Origin: an uncultured Clostridia bacterium
GTDB lineage: Bacteria > Bacillota > Clostridia > TANB77 > CAG-508
Reading direction: 5' to 3'
DNA: 64,000 nt
Assembly: GCA_949482135.1 (NCBI GenBank)
Contig: CASYFC010000002.1
Coordinates: 186,001-250,000 of the forward strand
Position numbers and translations under genes: made by a program
The notes under the pieces: model-generated
What the model saw: only the letters and a program-made list of their open reading frames with translations
Database searches by the model: none
Told to the model about the DNA's origin: nothing
Shown: piece after piece, positions 45,338 to 55,231 of the stretch
How the letters are laid out: each line of letters opens with the position of its first letter
Numbering within the stretch: position 1 is the stretch's first letter

Positions 45338-46635
45338 TGCTTCTAATAGAAAATATTATACTTGCTATAAATAGCCTTCTTTCAAATAAAATGAGAGCAC
45401 TTCTTACAATGCTTGGAATTATAATTGGTATTGGTTCTGTTATTGCAATTATCACAGTTGGTGATTCTTTAACACTTTCTGTTTCAGAAAATATGCAGTC
45501 AATGGGAGCAAATGATGTATATGTAATGTTAAATTCCAGAAAAGTATCTGAAGAAGAAAGTAGCAAAATTGATGGAGCTAAATTTGGTACAATTTCAAAT
45601 GATAGTATGGATTTACATGAAAGTGATTACATAACTGATGAAATGATAAAAGAAATGGTAGATAAGTTTCCAAATGATATTTATGCAATTAATGCTCAAT
45701 ATTGGGCTGGGAGAGGAACCGCAAATCTTGGAAATAAATCAGCAAACATTACTTTATATGGAAATAGTGTTGGATATTTTGTAACAAATAAATTAGAAAT
45801 GCTTGGTGGAAAAATGTTTTCTGAATCTGATTATACAGAGATGAAAAATGTAACAATCATTTCAGATAAAGTAGTAAAGAATTTATTTGACGAAGATGTA
45901 AACAAAGCACTTGGAAAAGAGATAGAAGTTAGTGTTGATGGTAAGATGCAGGCATTCACCATTATAGGTGTTTATAAAAATCAAGGCATGGCAATGATGG
46001 GGATGAATATGTCAGGAGATAGTAGTGCAACTGATTTATATGTCCCATTAAAATCTGCAATGAATTTTACTCATGAAACTAATGGATATACAAATTTTCA
46101 AATTATAACAACTGTTGGTACAGATGCAGATATATTAGCCAAAAAGGTTGAAGCTTTTTTTGAACCATATTATAGAGCTAATAGAAATTATGAAATAGAG
46201 GCTATTACTATGGGATCTATGGTAACAATGCTTACAGATATGCTTTCGACGATAACACTTGCAATATCAATTGTTGCAGGAATTGCATTAGTTGTTGGTG
46301 GTATTGGTGTTATGAATATAATGCTTGTTTCAATTACAGAAAGAACAAGAGAAATAGGTACAAGGAAAGCTCTTGGAGCTACAAATGCTTCTATTAGAAC
46401 ACAATTTATTGTAGAAGCAATGATTATTTGTTTAATAGGTGGGGCAATTGGTGTAATTTTAGGTGTAGGTGGAGGTGTTCTTGCTTCAAACTTACTTGGA
46501 TATCCAGCAAAACCTTCTATTTCAGGGATAATAGTATCATTAATATTCTCTATGTCTATAGGAGTATTTTTCGGATATTATCCAGCCAATAAAGCAGCTA
46601 AAATGAATCCAATTGATGCATTAAGATATGAATAA
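45337..46635 (+). CDS. MacB/FtsX-like ABC permease
   Basis: 432 residues with one N-terminal membrane segment (ALLTMLGIIIGIGSVIAII), a large extracytoplasmic MacB core domain (about 45-300) and three C-terminal segments. GVMNIMLVSITERTREIGTRKALGA is the diagnostic block. Together with the adaptor and ATPase it forms a tripartite exporter or mechanotransmission system; typical clients are peptides, antimicrobials or lipids, not readable here. Confidence 0.94.
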   Translation: MLLIENIILAINSLLSNKMRALLTMLGIIIGIGSVIAIITVGDSLTLSVSENMQSMGANDVYVMLNSRKVSEEESSKIDGAKFGTISNDSMDLHESDYITDEMIKEMVDKFPNDIYAINAQYWAGRGTANLGNKSANITLYGNSVGYFVTNKLEMLGGKMFSESDYTEMKNVTIISDKVVKNLFDEDVNKALGKEIEVSVDGKMQAFTIIGVYKNQGMAMMGMNMSGDSSATDLYVPLKSAMNFTHETNGYTNFQIITTVGTDADILAKKVEAFFEPYYRANRNYEIEAITMGSMVTMLTDMLSTITLAISIVAGIALVVGGIGVMNIMLVSITERTREIGTRKALGATNASIRTQFIVEAMIICLIGGAIGVILGVGGGVLASNLLGYPAKPSISGIIVSLIFSMSIGVFFGYYPANKAAKMNPIDALRYE

Positions 46636-46722
46636 TAACCAATTGGGAATGTTAGTTTTTGGATAGTTTTGACCAGTTTTATACTAATGTTATTAAAAGA
46701 TATAGCAAAGGAATATTAAAAT

Positions 46723-47205
46723 ATGGAAAATAAAAAAATAGGTTTTACAATTGGAAAATTTGCTCCATTTCATAAAGGACACGAATTTTTAATAGAAACA
46801 GCGTTAAAAGAAATGGATAAGCTTATTGTTGTAGTATATGATACAGATGTAATAGATGTTAATACTGAAAAGAGAGCTGAATGGATAAAAGAAAAATATC
46901 CAAATGTTCAAATAAAATTTGCACATAATCCACCACCTCAATATGGTTTAGATAAAGAAAGTGTAAATATTCAAATGAAGTATTTAACAAAAATTATGGA
47001 AAACGAAAAACCAACACATTTTTATAGCAGTGAGAAATATGGGAAGTGTGTTGCTGAATATATGAATATTATAGACAGACGTGTTGACAATGAAAGACAA
47101 ACAGTTCCAATTAGCGCTAGTCAAATCAGAGATAATATAGAAGAAAAGAAAAAATGGATTGAAAATAGAGTATATTTAGATTGTAAAGATAAATTAAAAA
47201 ACTGA
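46723..47205 (+). CDS. NadR/NMN-adenylyltransferase-like nucleotidyltransferase
   Basis: A 160-residue HIGH-type nucleotidyltransferase. GKFAPFHKGHEFLIE at residues 11-25 holds the (T/H)xGH motif, and ISASQIRDN near 128 is the second nucleotide-binding motif (ISxTxIR). The family makes NAD or CDP-activated molecules; the similarity in layout to the NMN adenylyltransferase domain of NadR is the best match, but the true substrate is open. Own unit, about 90 bases after the permease. Confidence 0.75.
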   Translation: MENKKIGFTIGKFAPFHKGHEFLIETALKEMDKLIVVVYDTDVIDVNTEKRAEWIKEKYPNVQIKFAHNPPPQYGLDKESVNIQMKYLTKIMENEKPTHFYSSEKYGKCVAEYMNIIDRRVDNERQTVPISASQIRDNIEEKKKWIENRVYLDCKDKLKN

Positions 47206-47278
47206 CCAACTATTCTACTAGAAATTTTTTTACATTAGATATATAATAATAAATATATATTTTAATTGGAGGATTTTA

Positions 47279-49009
47279 ATGAAGGAAATATATTATGAAA
47301 ATGTAAGAAAAATTACAGATTTTAAGGATTTGTTAAATCAAACAGTAGAATTATATGGAGATAGACCTGCTTTTAAATTCAAGAAAAGAATGTATAAAAA
47401 GGGTGAAACACCAGAATTTTATACAATGAGTTATAAAGAATTCAAACATGAAATTGATTGTATAGGAACAGCGCTAAATGATTTAGGAATTAAAAATGAT
47501 GAAAATGTTGCGTTAATAGCAAAAGATAGATATGAATGGAACGTTGCATATTATGCAGTTACAACAGGAGATAAAATTATAGTCCCTTTAGATAAATCCT
47601 TACCAGATAACGAAATAATTTCTTTAACAGAACGTAGTGAAGCAAAAGCTATATTTTTTGAAGAAAAATATTTAGAGGTAATGAAAAAAATTAAAGATAA
47701 TAAGTTATCTTCAATTGAAAAATTTATATGTTTTGATTTTGAAGATGATAAAGATGGAATTCTTTCTTATAAAAAGATGATACAAAGAGGAGAGGAACTA
47801 TTAGAAAAAGGAGATACAAGCCATTTAGATAGTAAAATTGATTCAGATAAAATGACTATTATGTTATTTACATCAGGAACTACTTCAATATCAAAAGCAG
47901 TAATGCTTTCTCAAAAAAATGTATGTTCTAATGTTATGGATTTAAATAAAGTTATAAAATTTGATGAAAATGATGGTATGCTTGCACTTCTTCCATTTCA
48001 TCATACTTTTCAATCAACAATAAATCATGTTGTTGTATATATTGGCGGATTTATGTGTTTTTGTGATGGTTTAAAATATATTCAGCAAAATCTTTGTGAA
48101 TATAAACCAACAGTACTTGTATGTGTTCCTTTAATATTAGAAAGTATTTATAAAAGAATAATGAAAAATATTGAAAAACAAGGAAAATTAAAACTTGTTA
48201 ACAATATGATAAGAGTTACAAATGTATTGGATAAAGTACACATAAAGATGAAAAGAAAAGTATTTAGCCAAATTCATGAGGCTCTTGGTGGAAATATTAG
48301 ATTGATAGTAAGTGGTGCAGCTGCGATGGATGAAGAGCTTGCAAAATCTTTATCAGGAATAGGTCTTCAAGTTTTTCAAGGTTATGGCTTAACAGAAACT
48401 TCGCCAGTTATAGCTGTTGAAAATGATCATGCAATAAAAATAGGTTCTGTTGGAAAACCATTACCATCAGTAGAAGTAAAAATAGAAAATAAAGATGAAA
48501 AAGGAATTGGTGAAATTGTTGTAAAAGGTCCAAATGTAATGATTGGATATTATAAAAATAATAGTGCAACAGAGGAAGTATTTTCAGATGGAAACTGGTT
48601 CCATACAGGTGATTTAGGATATATGGAAAATGGTTATTTATATATAACTGGAAGAAAGAAAAATGTTATAGTTCAAAAAAATGGTAAAAATATTTTCCCA
48701 GAAGAACTAGAAATATTAATTGATCATATACCAGGAGTTAAAGAAAGTATGGTTTATGGAAAACCAACTCCAGATGGAGATTTGGATGTTTGTGTAAAAA
48801 TTGTTTATGATACAGATGCAATAAAGGATATAATGGGATATGTTCAAAAAGATGATGTATATAATCATATGAAAAAACACATCGCAGAAATAAATAAAAA
48901 TATGCCAGCATATAAACATATAAGAGATATAATAGTAACAGATGAAGAAATGATAAAAACTACAACAGGAAAAGTAAAAAGACATGAAGAAATAAAAAAG
49001 ATATTATAA
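47279..49009 (+). CDS. AMP-forming acyl-CoA synthetase (long-chain type)
   Basis: 576 residues. Activates a carboxylic acid, usually a fatty acid, with ATP and CoA. Motifs: MLFTSGTTSISKAVMLS (P-loop, family TSGTTGxPK; the Gly-x-Pro is changed to SIS), GYGLTETSPVIA, and GRKKNVIVQKNGKNIFPEELE with the catalytic Lys near the C-terminus (TTGKVKRHEE). GGAGG start site. Ends before a strong terminator. Substrate not determined. Confidence 0.88.
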   Translation: MKEIYYENVRKITDFKDLLNQTVELYGDRPAFKFKKRMYKKGETPEFYTMSYKEFKHEIDCIGTALNDLGIKNDENVALIAKDRYEWNVAYYAVTTGDKIIVPLDKSLPDNEIISLTERSEAKAIFFEEKYLEVMKKIKDNKLSSIEKFICFDFEDDKDGILSYKKMIQRGEELLEKGDTSHLDSKIDSDKMTIMLFTSGTTSISKAVMLSQKNVCSNVMDLNKVIKFDENDGMLALLPFHHTFQSTINHVVVYIGGFMCFCDGLKYIQQNLCEYKPTVLVCVPLILESIYKRIMKNIEKQGKLKLVNNMIRVTNVLDKVHIKMKRKVFSQIHEALGGNIRLIVSGAAAMDEELAKSLSGIGLQVFQGYGLTETSPVIAVENDHAIKIGSVGKPLPSVEVKIENKDEKGIGEIVVKGPNVMIGYYKNNSATEEVFSDGNWFHTGDLGYMENGYLYITGRKKNVIVQKNGKNIFPEELEILIDHIPGVKESMVYGKPTPDGDLDVCVKIVYDTDAIKDIMGYVQKDDVYNHMKKHIAEINKNMPAYKHIRDIIVTDEEMIKTTTGKVKRHEEIKKIL

Positions 49010-49036
49010 AAATAATGTGAATTATATGTGAAAATA

Positions 49037-49069
49037 GAAAAAAGTGCTTTTAATTAGGCACTTTTTTTT
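49037..49069 (+). terminator. Terminator after the acyl-CoA synthetase
   Basis: AAAAAAGTGC (49038-49047) pairs with GCACTTTTTT (49058-49067). Confidence 0.88.
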
Positions 49070-49119
49070 GTATAATATAATAGCTTAAAATACAACTAGC
49101 TTTTAAAAGGAGAATTAAA

Positions 49120-49776
49120 ATGAATAATATATTTGGAATAGTGGTTTCAATAGCTTTTATAGCTATAATAATGCTAGCAGGAAGGTTATTTGAAAAAGCA
49201 GGTAAAGAAGCAAGTAGAAAATTTATACACATAATGCTTTCAAATTGGTGGATTATTGCAATGGTATTTTTTGAAAACCCATGGATTGTAGCAATAATGC
49301 CATCAGCATTTGTTATTATAAATTATGCATCTTATAAAATGAATATTATAAAAGTCATGGAAAGAGATGAAGATGACGAGAATAAAGAAAGCTTAGGAAC
49401 AGTATATTATGCACTATCTTTATTAATTTTATCTTTAATTACATTTGGACCAATAAAAAATCCATTAATAGGATTATGTGGGATTGCAGTTATGGGATAT
49501 GGTGACGGATTAGCCGCAGTAATTGGTCAATCAGTAAAAAGTCCAGAATATAAAATAAAAGATAGTACTAAAACAGTAGCTGGTTCATGTACAATGTTTT
49601 TTGTAACATTGCTTATAATAGCAGGATTTTTACAATATAGTATGGCAGATTATGTTGCAATTAAATCAATATTAATTGCAGCACTTATGACTATTGTAGA
49701 AGCTGTTTCAATAAAAGGAACAGATAATATAACTGTACCATTATTAACCTCATTAATGGCATTTTTAATGGTATAG
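49120..49776 (+). CDS. Polyprenol/diacylglycerol kinase-like (SEC59/DGK1/VTE5) membrane protein
   Basis: 218 residues with about six membrane segments. ASRKFIHIMLSNWW, GYGDGLAAVIGQSV, KTVAGSCTMF and EAVSIKGTDNITVPLL are the conserved motifs of CTP-dependent lipid-alcohol kinases and related cytidylyltransferases. The gene sits just before dxs, the first enzyme of the MEP isoprenoid pathway, which makes a polyprenol substrate plausible, but that is inference. Confidence 0.82.
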   Translation: MNNIFGIVVSIAFIAIIMLAGRLFEKAGKEASRKFIHIMLSNWWIIAMVFFENPWIVAIMPSAFVIINYASYKMNIIKVMERDEDDENKESLGTVYYALSLLILSLITFGPIKNPLIGLCGIAVMGYGDGLAAVIGQSVKSPEYKIKDSTKTVAGSCTMFFVTLLIIAGFLQYSMADYVAIKSILIAALMTIVEAVSIKGTDNITVPLLTSLMAFLMV

Positions 49777-49801
49777 AAATCAAAATTGGGGAAGTTTAAT
49801 T

Positions 49802-51682
49802 ATGATTTTAGAAAAAGTTGATTATCCAGAAGATTTGAAACCTTTAAGAATAGAGGATAAAGAAATCTTAGCACAAGAGATAAGAAAAAAAATAATAAAT
49901 ACTGTATCAGAAACAGGAGGACATTTAGCTTCTAACTTGGGAGTAGTTGAGCTTACAATAGCACTACATTCTGTGTTTAACACACCATTAGATAAAGTTA
50001 TTTGGGATGTTGGACATCAAACTTATGTACATAAAATTTTAACAGGAAGAAAAAATAAATTAGATTCTTTAAGAAAAATGAATGGAATTGCAGGTTTTCC
50101 CAAAACAACAGAAAGTGTATACGATAATTTTAATACAGGACATAGTAGTACATCGATTTCAATAGCACTTGGAATGGCAAGAGCTAGAGATATAAAGTGC
50201 GAAAATAATAAAATTATAGCAGTTATAGGTGATGGAGCTTTAACAGGAGGAATGGCATTAGAAGCATTAAATGATGTTGGTTCTAGTAATACTAATATGA
50301 TAGTCATTTTGAATGATAATGAAATGAGTATTTCAAAAAATGTTGGGGGTATCTCAATGATGCTTTCAAAACTTAGAACAAAAAGTATATATGTAAATAC
50401 TAGTTTAAAAGGTAAAAAGCTTATTGGTAAAATTCCATTTGTTGGAAAAAAAGTTGTTAAATTAGTTCAAAGAGCAAAAAGAGGAATAAAACAATTAGTA
50501 ATTCCAAAAATGTATTTTGAAGATATTGGGTTTAGATATCTAGGACCAGTTGATGGACATAACATTGAAAAACTAGAAAATATCTTTAATATTTGTAAAG
50601 ATCAAGAAGGACCAATTTTAGTTCATGTTTTAACTAAAAAAGGAAAAGGCTATAAACCAGCAGAAATAAATCCTGATAAATTCCATAGTACTTCAAAATT
50701 TAATGTTGAAAATGGAGAAAAAATAAGTAAAGGTAAAAAAGATTATTCAAAAGTATTTGGTGAAAAATTAGTCCAAATCGCAAAAGAAAATTCAAAAGTA
50801 ATTGCAATTACAGCAGCAATGAAAGATGGAACAGGGCTTACAGAATTTGCAAAAAAATATCCAACTAGATTTTTTGATGTAGGAATTGCAGAACAACATG
50901 CAGTTGGATTAGCAGCTGGAGTGGCAAAAGCTGGACTTGTACCAGTAGTTCCGTTATATTCATCATTTATACAAAGAGCATATGATCAATTAGTTCATGA
51001 TGTTGCAATTCAAAATCTTCCTGTTATAATATGTTCAGACAGAAGTGGAATTGTTGGTAATGATGGAGAAACCCATCAAGGACTATTAGATATGGCTTTT
51101 ACAAATACAATTCCAAATTTTCATATTATGGCTCCAAAAGATTTTACAGAATTAGAAAAGATGCTAGATTTTGCTGTAAAATTAAATAAACCAGTATTAA
51201 TAAGATATCCTCGTGGGGGAGAAGAAATATCATTTAAAGAATGTAAAGAAATTGAATGTGGAAAAGCAGAAGTATTACAAGAAGGAAATGACATTGCAAT
51301 TATAGCAATTGGGAAAATGGTTTCAAAAGCTATAAAAGTATCAGAAAAATTGAAAGAAGATGGAATAAATTCTACTGTTATAAATGCTAGATTTTTAAAA
51401 CCTTTTGATGAAGATACAATTATAAGAAAACTTGTTGGTATAAAACAAGTTATTACAATTGAAGATGGAACAATAATAGGTGGGCTTGGAGAGAAAGTAG
51501 AAAATTTAATTTTTGAAAATAAATTAAATTCAGAATTGAAAAAATTTGCATATCCAGACGAATTTGTAAAACATGGAAATGTTGATGAAATTGAAGAAAA
51601 ATATGGATTAGATGTAGGAAGTATTGTGAAATGTTTGAAAAAACAAGAGAAAAATATAAAGATAGTGAAAACAAATTATTAG
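49802..51682 (+). CDS. dxs: 1-deoxy-D-xylulose-5-phosphate synthase
   Basis: Condenses pyruvate and glyceraldehyde 3-phosphate with thiamine diphosphate, the entry step of the MEP isoprenoid pathway. GDGALTGGMALEALND is the ThDP motif; the transketolase-like middle has DVGIAEQHAVGLAAG and IRYPRGG. 626 residues is normal. The 3' end overlaps ylmH by 52 bases in another frame. Confidence 0.96.
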   Translation: MILEKVDYPEDLKPLRIEDKEILAQEIRKKIINTVSETGGHLASNLGVVELTIALHSVFNTPLDKVIWDVGHQTYVHKILTGRKNKLDSLRKMNGIAGFPKTTESVYDNFNTGHSSTSISIALGMARARDIKCENNKIIAVIGDGALTGGMALEALNDVGSSNTNMIVILNDNEMSISKNVGGISMMLSKLRTKSIYVNTSLKGKKLIGKIPFVGKKVVKLVQRAKRGIKQLVIPKMYFEDIGFRYLGPVDGHNIEKLENIFNICKDQEGPILVHVLTKKGKGYKPAEINPDKFHSTSKFNVENGEKISKGKKDYSKVFGEKLVQIAKENSKVIAITAAMKDGTGLTEFAKKYPTRFFDVGIAEQHAVGLAAGVAKAGLVPVVPLYSSFIQRAYDQLVHDVAIQNLPVIICSDRSGIVGNDGETHQGLLDMAFTNTIPNFHIMAPKDFTELEKMLDFAVKLNKPVLIRYPRGGEEISFKECKEIECGKAEVLQEGNDIAIIAIGKMVSKAIKVSEKLKEDGINSTVINARFLKPFDEDTIIRKLVGIKQVITIEDGTIIGGLGEKVENLIFENKLNSELKKFAYPDEFVKHGNVDEIEEKYGLDVGSIVKCLKKQEKNIKIVKTNY

Positions 51683-52425
51683 TAGCCAAGATATCAGATA
51701 AGCTTGAATTTTGCAAGACAAAAAATAAAATTACATATACAGACTTTCTTGATGTTTCTGAAATAAGTTTGCTAAAAAAGATACTTTCAGAAGAAAAAAA
51801 GAATAATTGGATTATATATGGTGGAAGAGAAAATGCTGATAGAAATATTATAATTTTTTATCCAGAAAAATTCTCAAAAGAAATGGTGGAAAAAAATTAT
51901 AGTAAAATTTTAGAAGTTATAAGAATTAAGTTACCTAACAATCTCAGTTATAAACACAGAGAATTCTTGAGCGGGATAATGAAATTAGGAATAAAGAGAG
52001 AAAAGTTTGGAGACATTTTAGTAACAAATACTGGTGCGGATATAATTTCTTTATGTGACGTATCCAAATATTTACAAGAAGGATTAATGGATTTAACTAG
52101 ATTTAAGAAATCAATAATTACTACCGAAAATATAAAAGATATTGAAAAAGTAGAAAATGAATTTGAAGATATAAAAATAATCGTTTCTTCTATGAGACTA
52201 GATAATTTTGTCTCAGAACTTGCAAGGTGTTCAAGAAGCTTTGCTTCAGAAATTATTGAAGAAGGAAGAGTATTTATAAATTCAGTAAATGAATTTAAAG
52301 ACTCAAAGAAAATAGAAATAAATGATGTAATAACAATTAGAAAAAAAGGAAAATTTATTTTTGATGGAATTGAAAAAGAAACTAAAAGTGGAAAATTTTT
52401 AGTAAATATAAGAAAATATAAATAG
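51631..52425 (+). CDS. ylmH: YlmH-family S4 RNA-binding protein
   Basis: 264 residues. N-terminal domain with TYTDFLDVSEISLLKKIL, middle GIKREKFGDILV (family G(L/I)xRxxxGDI), and a C-terminal S4 domain beginning MRLDNFVSELARCSRSFASEIIEEGRVFIN. YlmH binds ribosomal particles in Bacillus and is linked to ribosome rescue. The ATG at 51631 lies 52 bases inside dxs; the N-terminal match to the family supports this start rather than a later one. The cdd gene follows 11 bases on. Confidence 0.88.
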   Translation: MFEKTREKYKDSENKLLVAKISDKLEFCKTKNKITYTDFLDVSEISLLKKILSEEKKNNWIIYGGRENADRNIIIFYPEKFSKEMVEKNYSKILEVIRIKLPNNLSYKHREFLSGIMKLGIKREKFGDILVTNTGADIISLCDVSKYLQEGLMDLTRFKKSIITTENIKDIEKVENEFEDIKIIVSSMRLDNFVSELARCSRSFASEIIEEGRVFINSVNEFKDSKKIEINDVITIRKKGKFIFDGIEKETKSGKFLVNIRKYK

Positions 52426-52435
52426 GAGGTACATT

Positions 52436-52828
52436 ATGATTAATATAAAAGATGAAATTATACTTGCAACAGATGCCAGAACAAGAGCTTATTCACCACA
52501 TTCTGGATATACGGTTGGAGCAGCTTTAAGATGCAAAAATGGAAAAAGATATTATGGATGTAACATTGAAAATCAAGGAATTCAAAGTATTTGCGCAGAG
52601 AGAACAGCATTTGCAAAGGCAATATCAGAAGGAGAGAAAGAATTTGACTGTATAGTTGTAATTGGGGGACCAAAAGATAAAACTCCTGAACAATGTTTAC
52701 CATGTGGATATTGCAGACAATTTATGAGTGAGTTTGTAGATAAAGACTTTAAAATATACACTGTATACGATAAAAAAGTAGAAGAATATACTATGGAAGA
52801 ATTGCTTCCATATGGATTTAAATTATAG
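52436..52828 (+). CDS. cdd: Cytidine deaminase
   Basis: Deaminates cytidine to uridine for nucleoside salvage. The zinc site is of the three-cysteine tetrameric type: CAERTAF (C53, catalytic E55) and PCGYCRQ (C90, C93). SGYTVGAALRCKNGKRYYGCNIEN is the substrate block. 130 residues. AGGAGG start site, terminator after the stop. Confidence 0.95.
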   Translation: MINIKDEIILATDARTRAYSPHSGYTVGAALRCKNGKRYYGCNIENQGIQSICAERTAFAKAISEGEKEFDCIVVIGGPKDKTPEQCLPCGYCRQFMSEFVDKDFKIYTVYDKKVEEYTMEELLPYGFKL

Positions 52829-52832
52829 TAAT

Positions 52833-52863
52833 AAAAAGACTTCATGTTTGAAGTCTTTTTTTG
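52833..52863 (+). terminator. Terminator after cdd
   Basis: AAAAAGACTTCA (52833-52844) pairs with TGAAGTCTTTTT (52849-52860) followed by more T. Confidence 0.9.
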
Positions 52864-53028
52864 TAAAAAAATGTAAAATTTTTAAAAATAAGCAAATGTA
52901 TGAGTATAATGGCAAAGAAAAGATGTAATATTTTTGTAACATAACTGTTAAGTATTTTTTATATTCAAATAACTTAAATTGATATATCATATAGTAGAAT
53001 AAAAATATTGGGTAATAGAGGCGGTAAA

Positions 53029-55137
53029 ATGAAGAAAAGATCTATTAAAAACAAGAAAATACTAGTAGCAATTGGGATTGTAACAGTTTGTACAATTCTT
53101 ATTACAGCTGGAATTTTAAAATTAGTAAATAATTCAACTACAGAATCAAGTGTTGAATCACTTGAAAAAAGTAAAATTTCTAATTTATTTAATATTAGAC
53201 AAGCTGAAGGAGAAGAAGATGAATCTTCTTCAGAAAGAGTTACGTATAGAACAGCTTCAAATAGCGAGAGTTCTACAAATGATAGAGGCACTATAGAACA
53301 AAGTACTACACAAAGAACAACTACTAAACAAACAACTAGTAGTAAAACACCATCATCAACAACACCATCAACACCTCCATCAAGTGGCGATACTACGCAA
53401 ACACCTATAACACCAAATCCTAGTGAAAAACCAAATGAACCATCTACTGATAATAATACAAATCAACCAAATCCACCAGAAGATACTACGACTCCAGAAG
53501 TTACTTCTGGATATACAATTACAATAGATAATGCAATAAAAGGACATGTTTATGAAGCTTATCAAATATTCCAAGGAAGCTTATATGAAAAAGTTGAGGG
53601 AGAAGAAACAAAAAAAGTATTATCAGATATTAAATGGGGAACAAGTTTTGAAGTATATGCAGATGATATTATTAGTAAGCTAAAAGAAAAATATGCTCTT
53701 GAAGGTTCATATGATAATTGCAAAACAGCAGCAGATGTAGCAGATGTTTTAGCACAAAACGAATCACATGCTAAAGAATTTTCTATAATAATTGGAAAAA
53801 TAATAGAAGATAAAAAAATTGATACAACACATCGTACAACTGGCGATACATATAAAATAACTGGATTAGAAGCTGGGTATTATATAGTTGTAGATTCACA
53901 AATTGCAGATAAAGATGATGCATATAGTAGATATTTCTTAAATGTTGTAAGTAATGTTACAATGGAAGTGAAATCAATTGTACCACATTTAGGAAAAACA
54001 ATAAGTGGTGGAGTAAAAATTGATAATACACATAATACAGAAACATATTATGGAAAAGAAAATGAAATTTATGGATTAACATTTAATTTACAAGCAATGA
54101 TACCAACAAATCAAACTAAGAATGGAGAAAATAATCATTCTAAAGAATACTTAGCTGAATACGAAAACTATGAATATTATATAGTAGATATTATAGATAA
54201 AGGTTTTGATTTATATAAAGATGTAAATGGTAAAGTTGCAGTTGTTGCAAAAGATAAAGATGGTGAGCCTTTAGATATTGATTTTTCAGTAGAAGAAGTT
54301 GAATTAACAGAAGCCAATAAATTAGAATATAAATTGGATGATATAACACCTTATGTAGGAAAAAAAGTATTTAAAATTACTATAAATGATATAAAAAAAC
54401 AAGTAGCAGATGGAAAATTAAATCCAGGGGATATAGTAACTTTTGAGTATAGTGCTAAATTGAATGGAGCGCATAATGTAGGAGATAATCCTAATATAAA
54501 TGAAGCGTATTTAATATATTCAGATAATCCACATGATATGCTTTCAAAATCTCGTACAACAGAGAATAAAACATATACATATTCAATTGATTTAGAATTA
54601 TCAAAGATTGCAGAAGTAAAAAATCCAGATGATGAAAAATCTTATTTACCTAATGCTGTTTTTGAAATATATAATGAAGATAAAACAGTTAAAATTGCTG
54701 AATTGACTTGTGGTAGCGAAGGTGATGAAAAAGGACAGGTAAAATATACAAGTTTAGGTGCAGGAACATATTATATAAGAGAAACAAAAGCACCAGATGG
54801 CTATAACAAATTAAATAAAGATATTAAATTAGTAATTGCATGTGAATTAAATAATGATGGTACAATAAAATGGGATGTATCAATTGAGAAAAATCCAGAA
54901 ATTAATAAATTAGTACACTTAACAAATGAGAAGACGGAAGAAAATCCTGATTATAATGGAACAAAAGTTGTTGAAAAAGAGGGAATAAGTTATAGATCAA
55001 TCTTTATAGAGATAGAAAACACTTCTGGAGCAACACTTCCAGTAACTGGTGGAATTGGTACAATAATATTCACAATAGTTGGTTTAAGCATAATGATAGT
55101 TGCAGTGCTTTGTTTAAAATCAAGTAAAAGAAAATAA
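53029..55137 (+). CDS. Large LPxTG surface protein with pilin-type domains
   Basis: 702 residues. A basic start and a membrane segment or signal (about residues 12-33) are followed by a Thr/Ser/Pro-rich stalk (about 60-155; runs like PSSTTPSTPPSSGD), then pilin-like domains with YTITIDNAIKGHVYEAYQIF and GLEAGYYIVVDSQ, an isopeptide-type D2-like domain (LIYSDNPHD), and a SpaA-like domain with GAGTYYIRETKAPDGYNK. It ends in the sorting signal LPVTGG, a hydrophobic stretch and KSSKRK. TTG at 53008 is less likely: GAGGCGG directly precedes the ATG at 53029. Architecture parallels the pilin at 8744; no sortase is adjacent, so the sortases at 10547 and 12174 are candidates. Confidence 0.85.
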   Translation: MKKRSIKNKKILVAIGIVTVCTILITAGILKLVNNSTTESSVESLEKSKISNLFNIRQAEGEEDESSSERVTYRTASNSESSTNDRGTIEQSTTQRTTTKQTTSSKTPSSTTPSTPPSSGDTTQTPITPNPSEKPNEPSTDNNTNQPNPPEDTTTPEVTSGYTITIDNAIKGHVYEAYQIFQGSLYEKVEGEETKKVLSDIKWGTSFEVYADDIISKLKEKYALEGSYDNCKTAADVADVLAQNESHAKEFSIIIGKIIEDKKIDTTHRTTGDTYKITGLEAGYYIVVDSQIADKDDAYSRYFLNVVSNVTMEVKSIVPHLGKTISGGVKIDNTHNTETYYGKENEIYGLTFNLQAMIPTNQTKNGENNHSKEYLAEYENYEYYIVDIIDKGFDLYKDVNGKVAVVAKDKDGEPLDIDFSVEEVELTEANKLEYKLDDITPYVGKKVFKITINDIKKQVADGKLNPGDIVTFEYSAKLNGAHNVGDNPNINEAYLIYSDNPHDMLSKSRTTENKTYTYSIDLELSKIAEVKNPDDEKSYLPNAVFEIYNEDKTVKIAELTCGSEGDEKGQVKYTSLGAGTYYIRETKAPDGYNKLNKDIKLVIACELNNDGTIKWDVSIEKNPEINKLVHLTNEKTEENPDYNGTKVVEKEGISYRSIFIEIENTSGATLPVTGGIGTIIFTIVGLSIMIVAVLCLKSSKRK

Positions 55138-55141
55138 ATAA

Positions 55142-55178
55142 AAAATAAACTGTTACTTTAATGTAGCAGTTTATTTTG
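55142..55178 (+). terminator. Terminator after the LPxTG gene
   Basis: AAATAAACTGTTAC (55143-55156) pairs with GTAGCAGTTTATTT (55163-55176) with one wobble, then T-rich sequence. Confidence 0.8.
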
Positions 55179-55193
55179 CTTTTAAAATTAAAT

Positions 55194-55225
55194 AAAAGAA
55201 CAGCTTTTAATAAAACTGTTCTTTT
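55194..55225 (-). terminator. Terminator of the convergent minus-strand gene
   Basis: AAAAGAACAG (55194-55203) pairs with CTGTTCTTTT (55216-55225); on the minus strand it is followed by a T-rich stretch. Confidence 0.75.
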
Positions 55226-55231
55226 TATATA

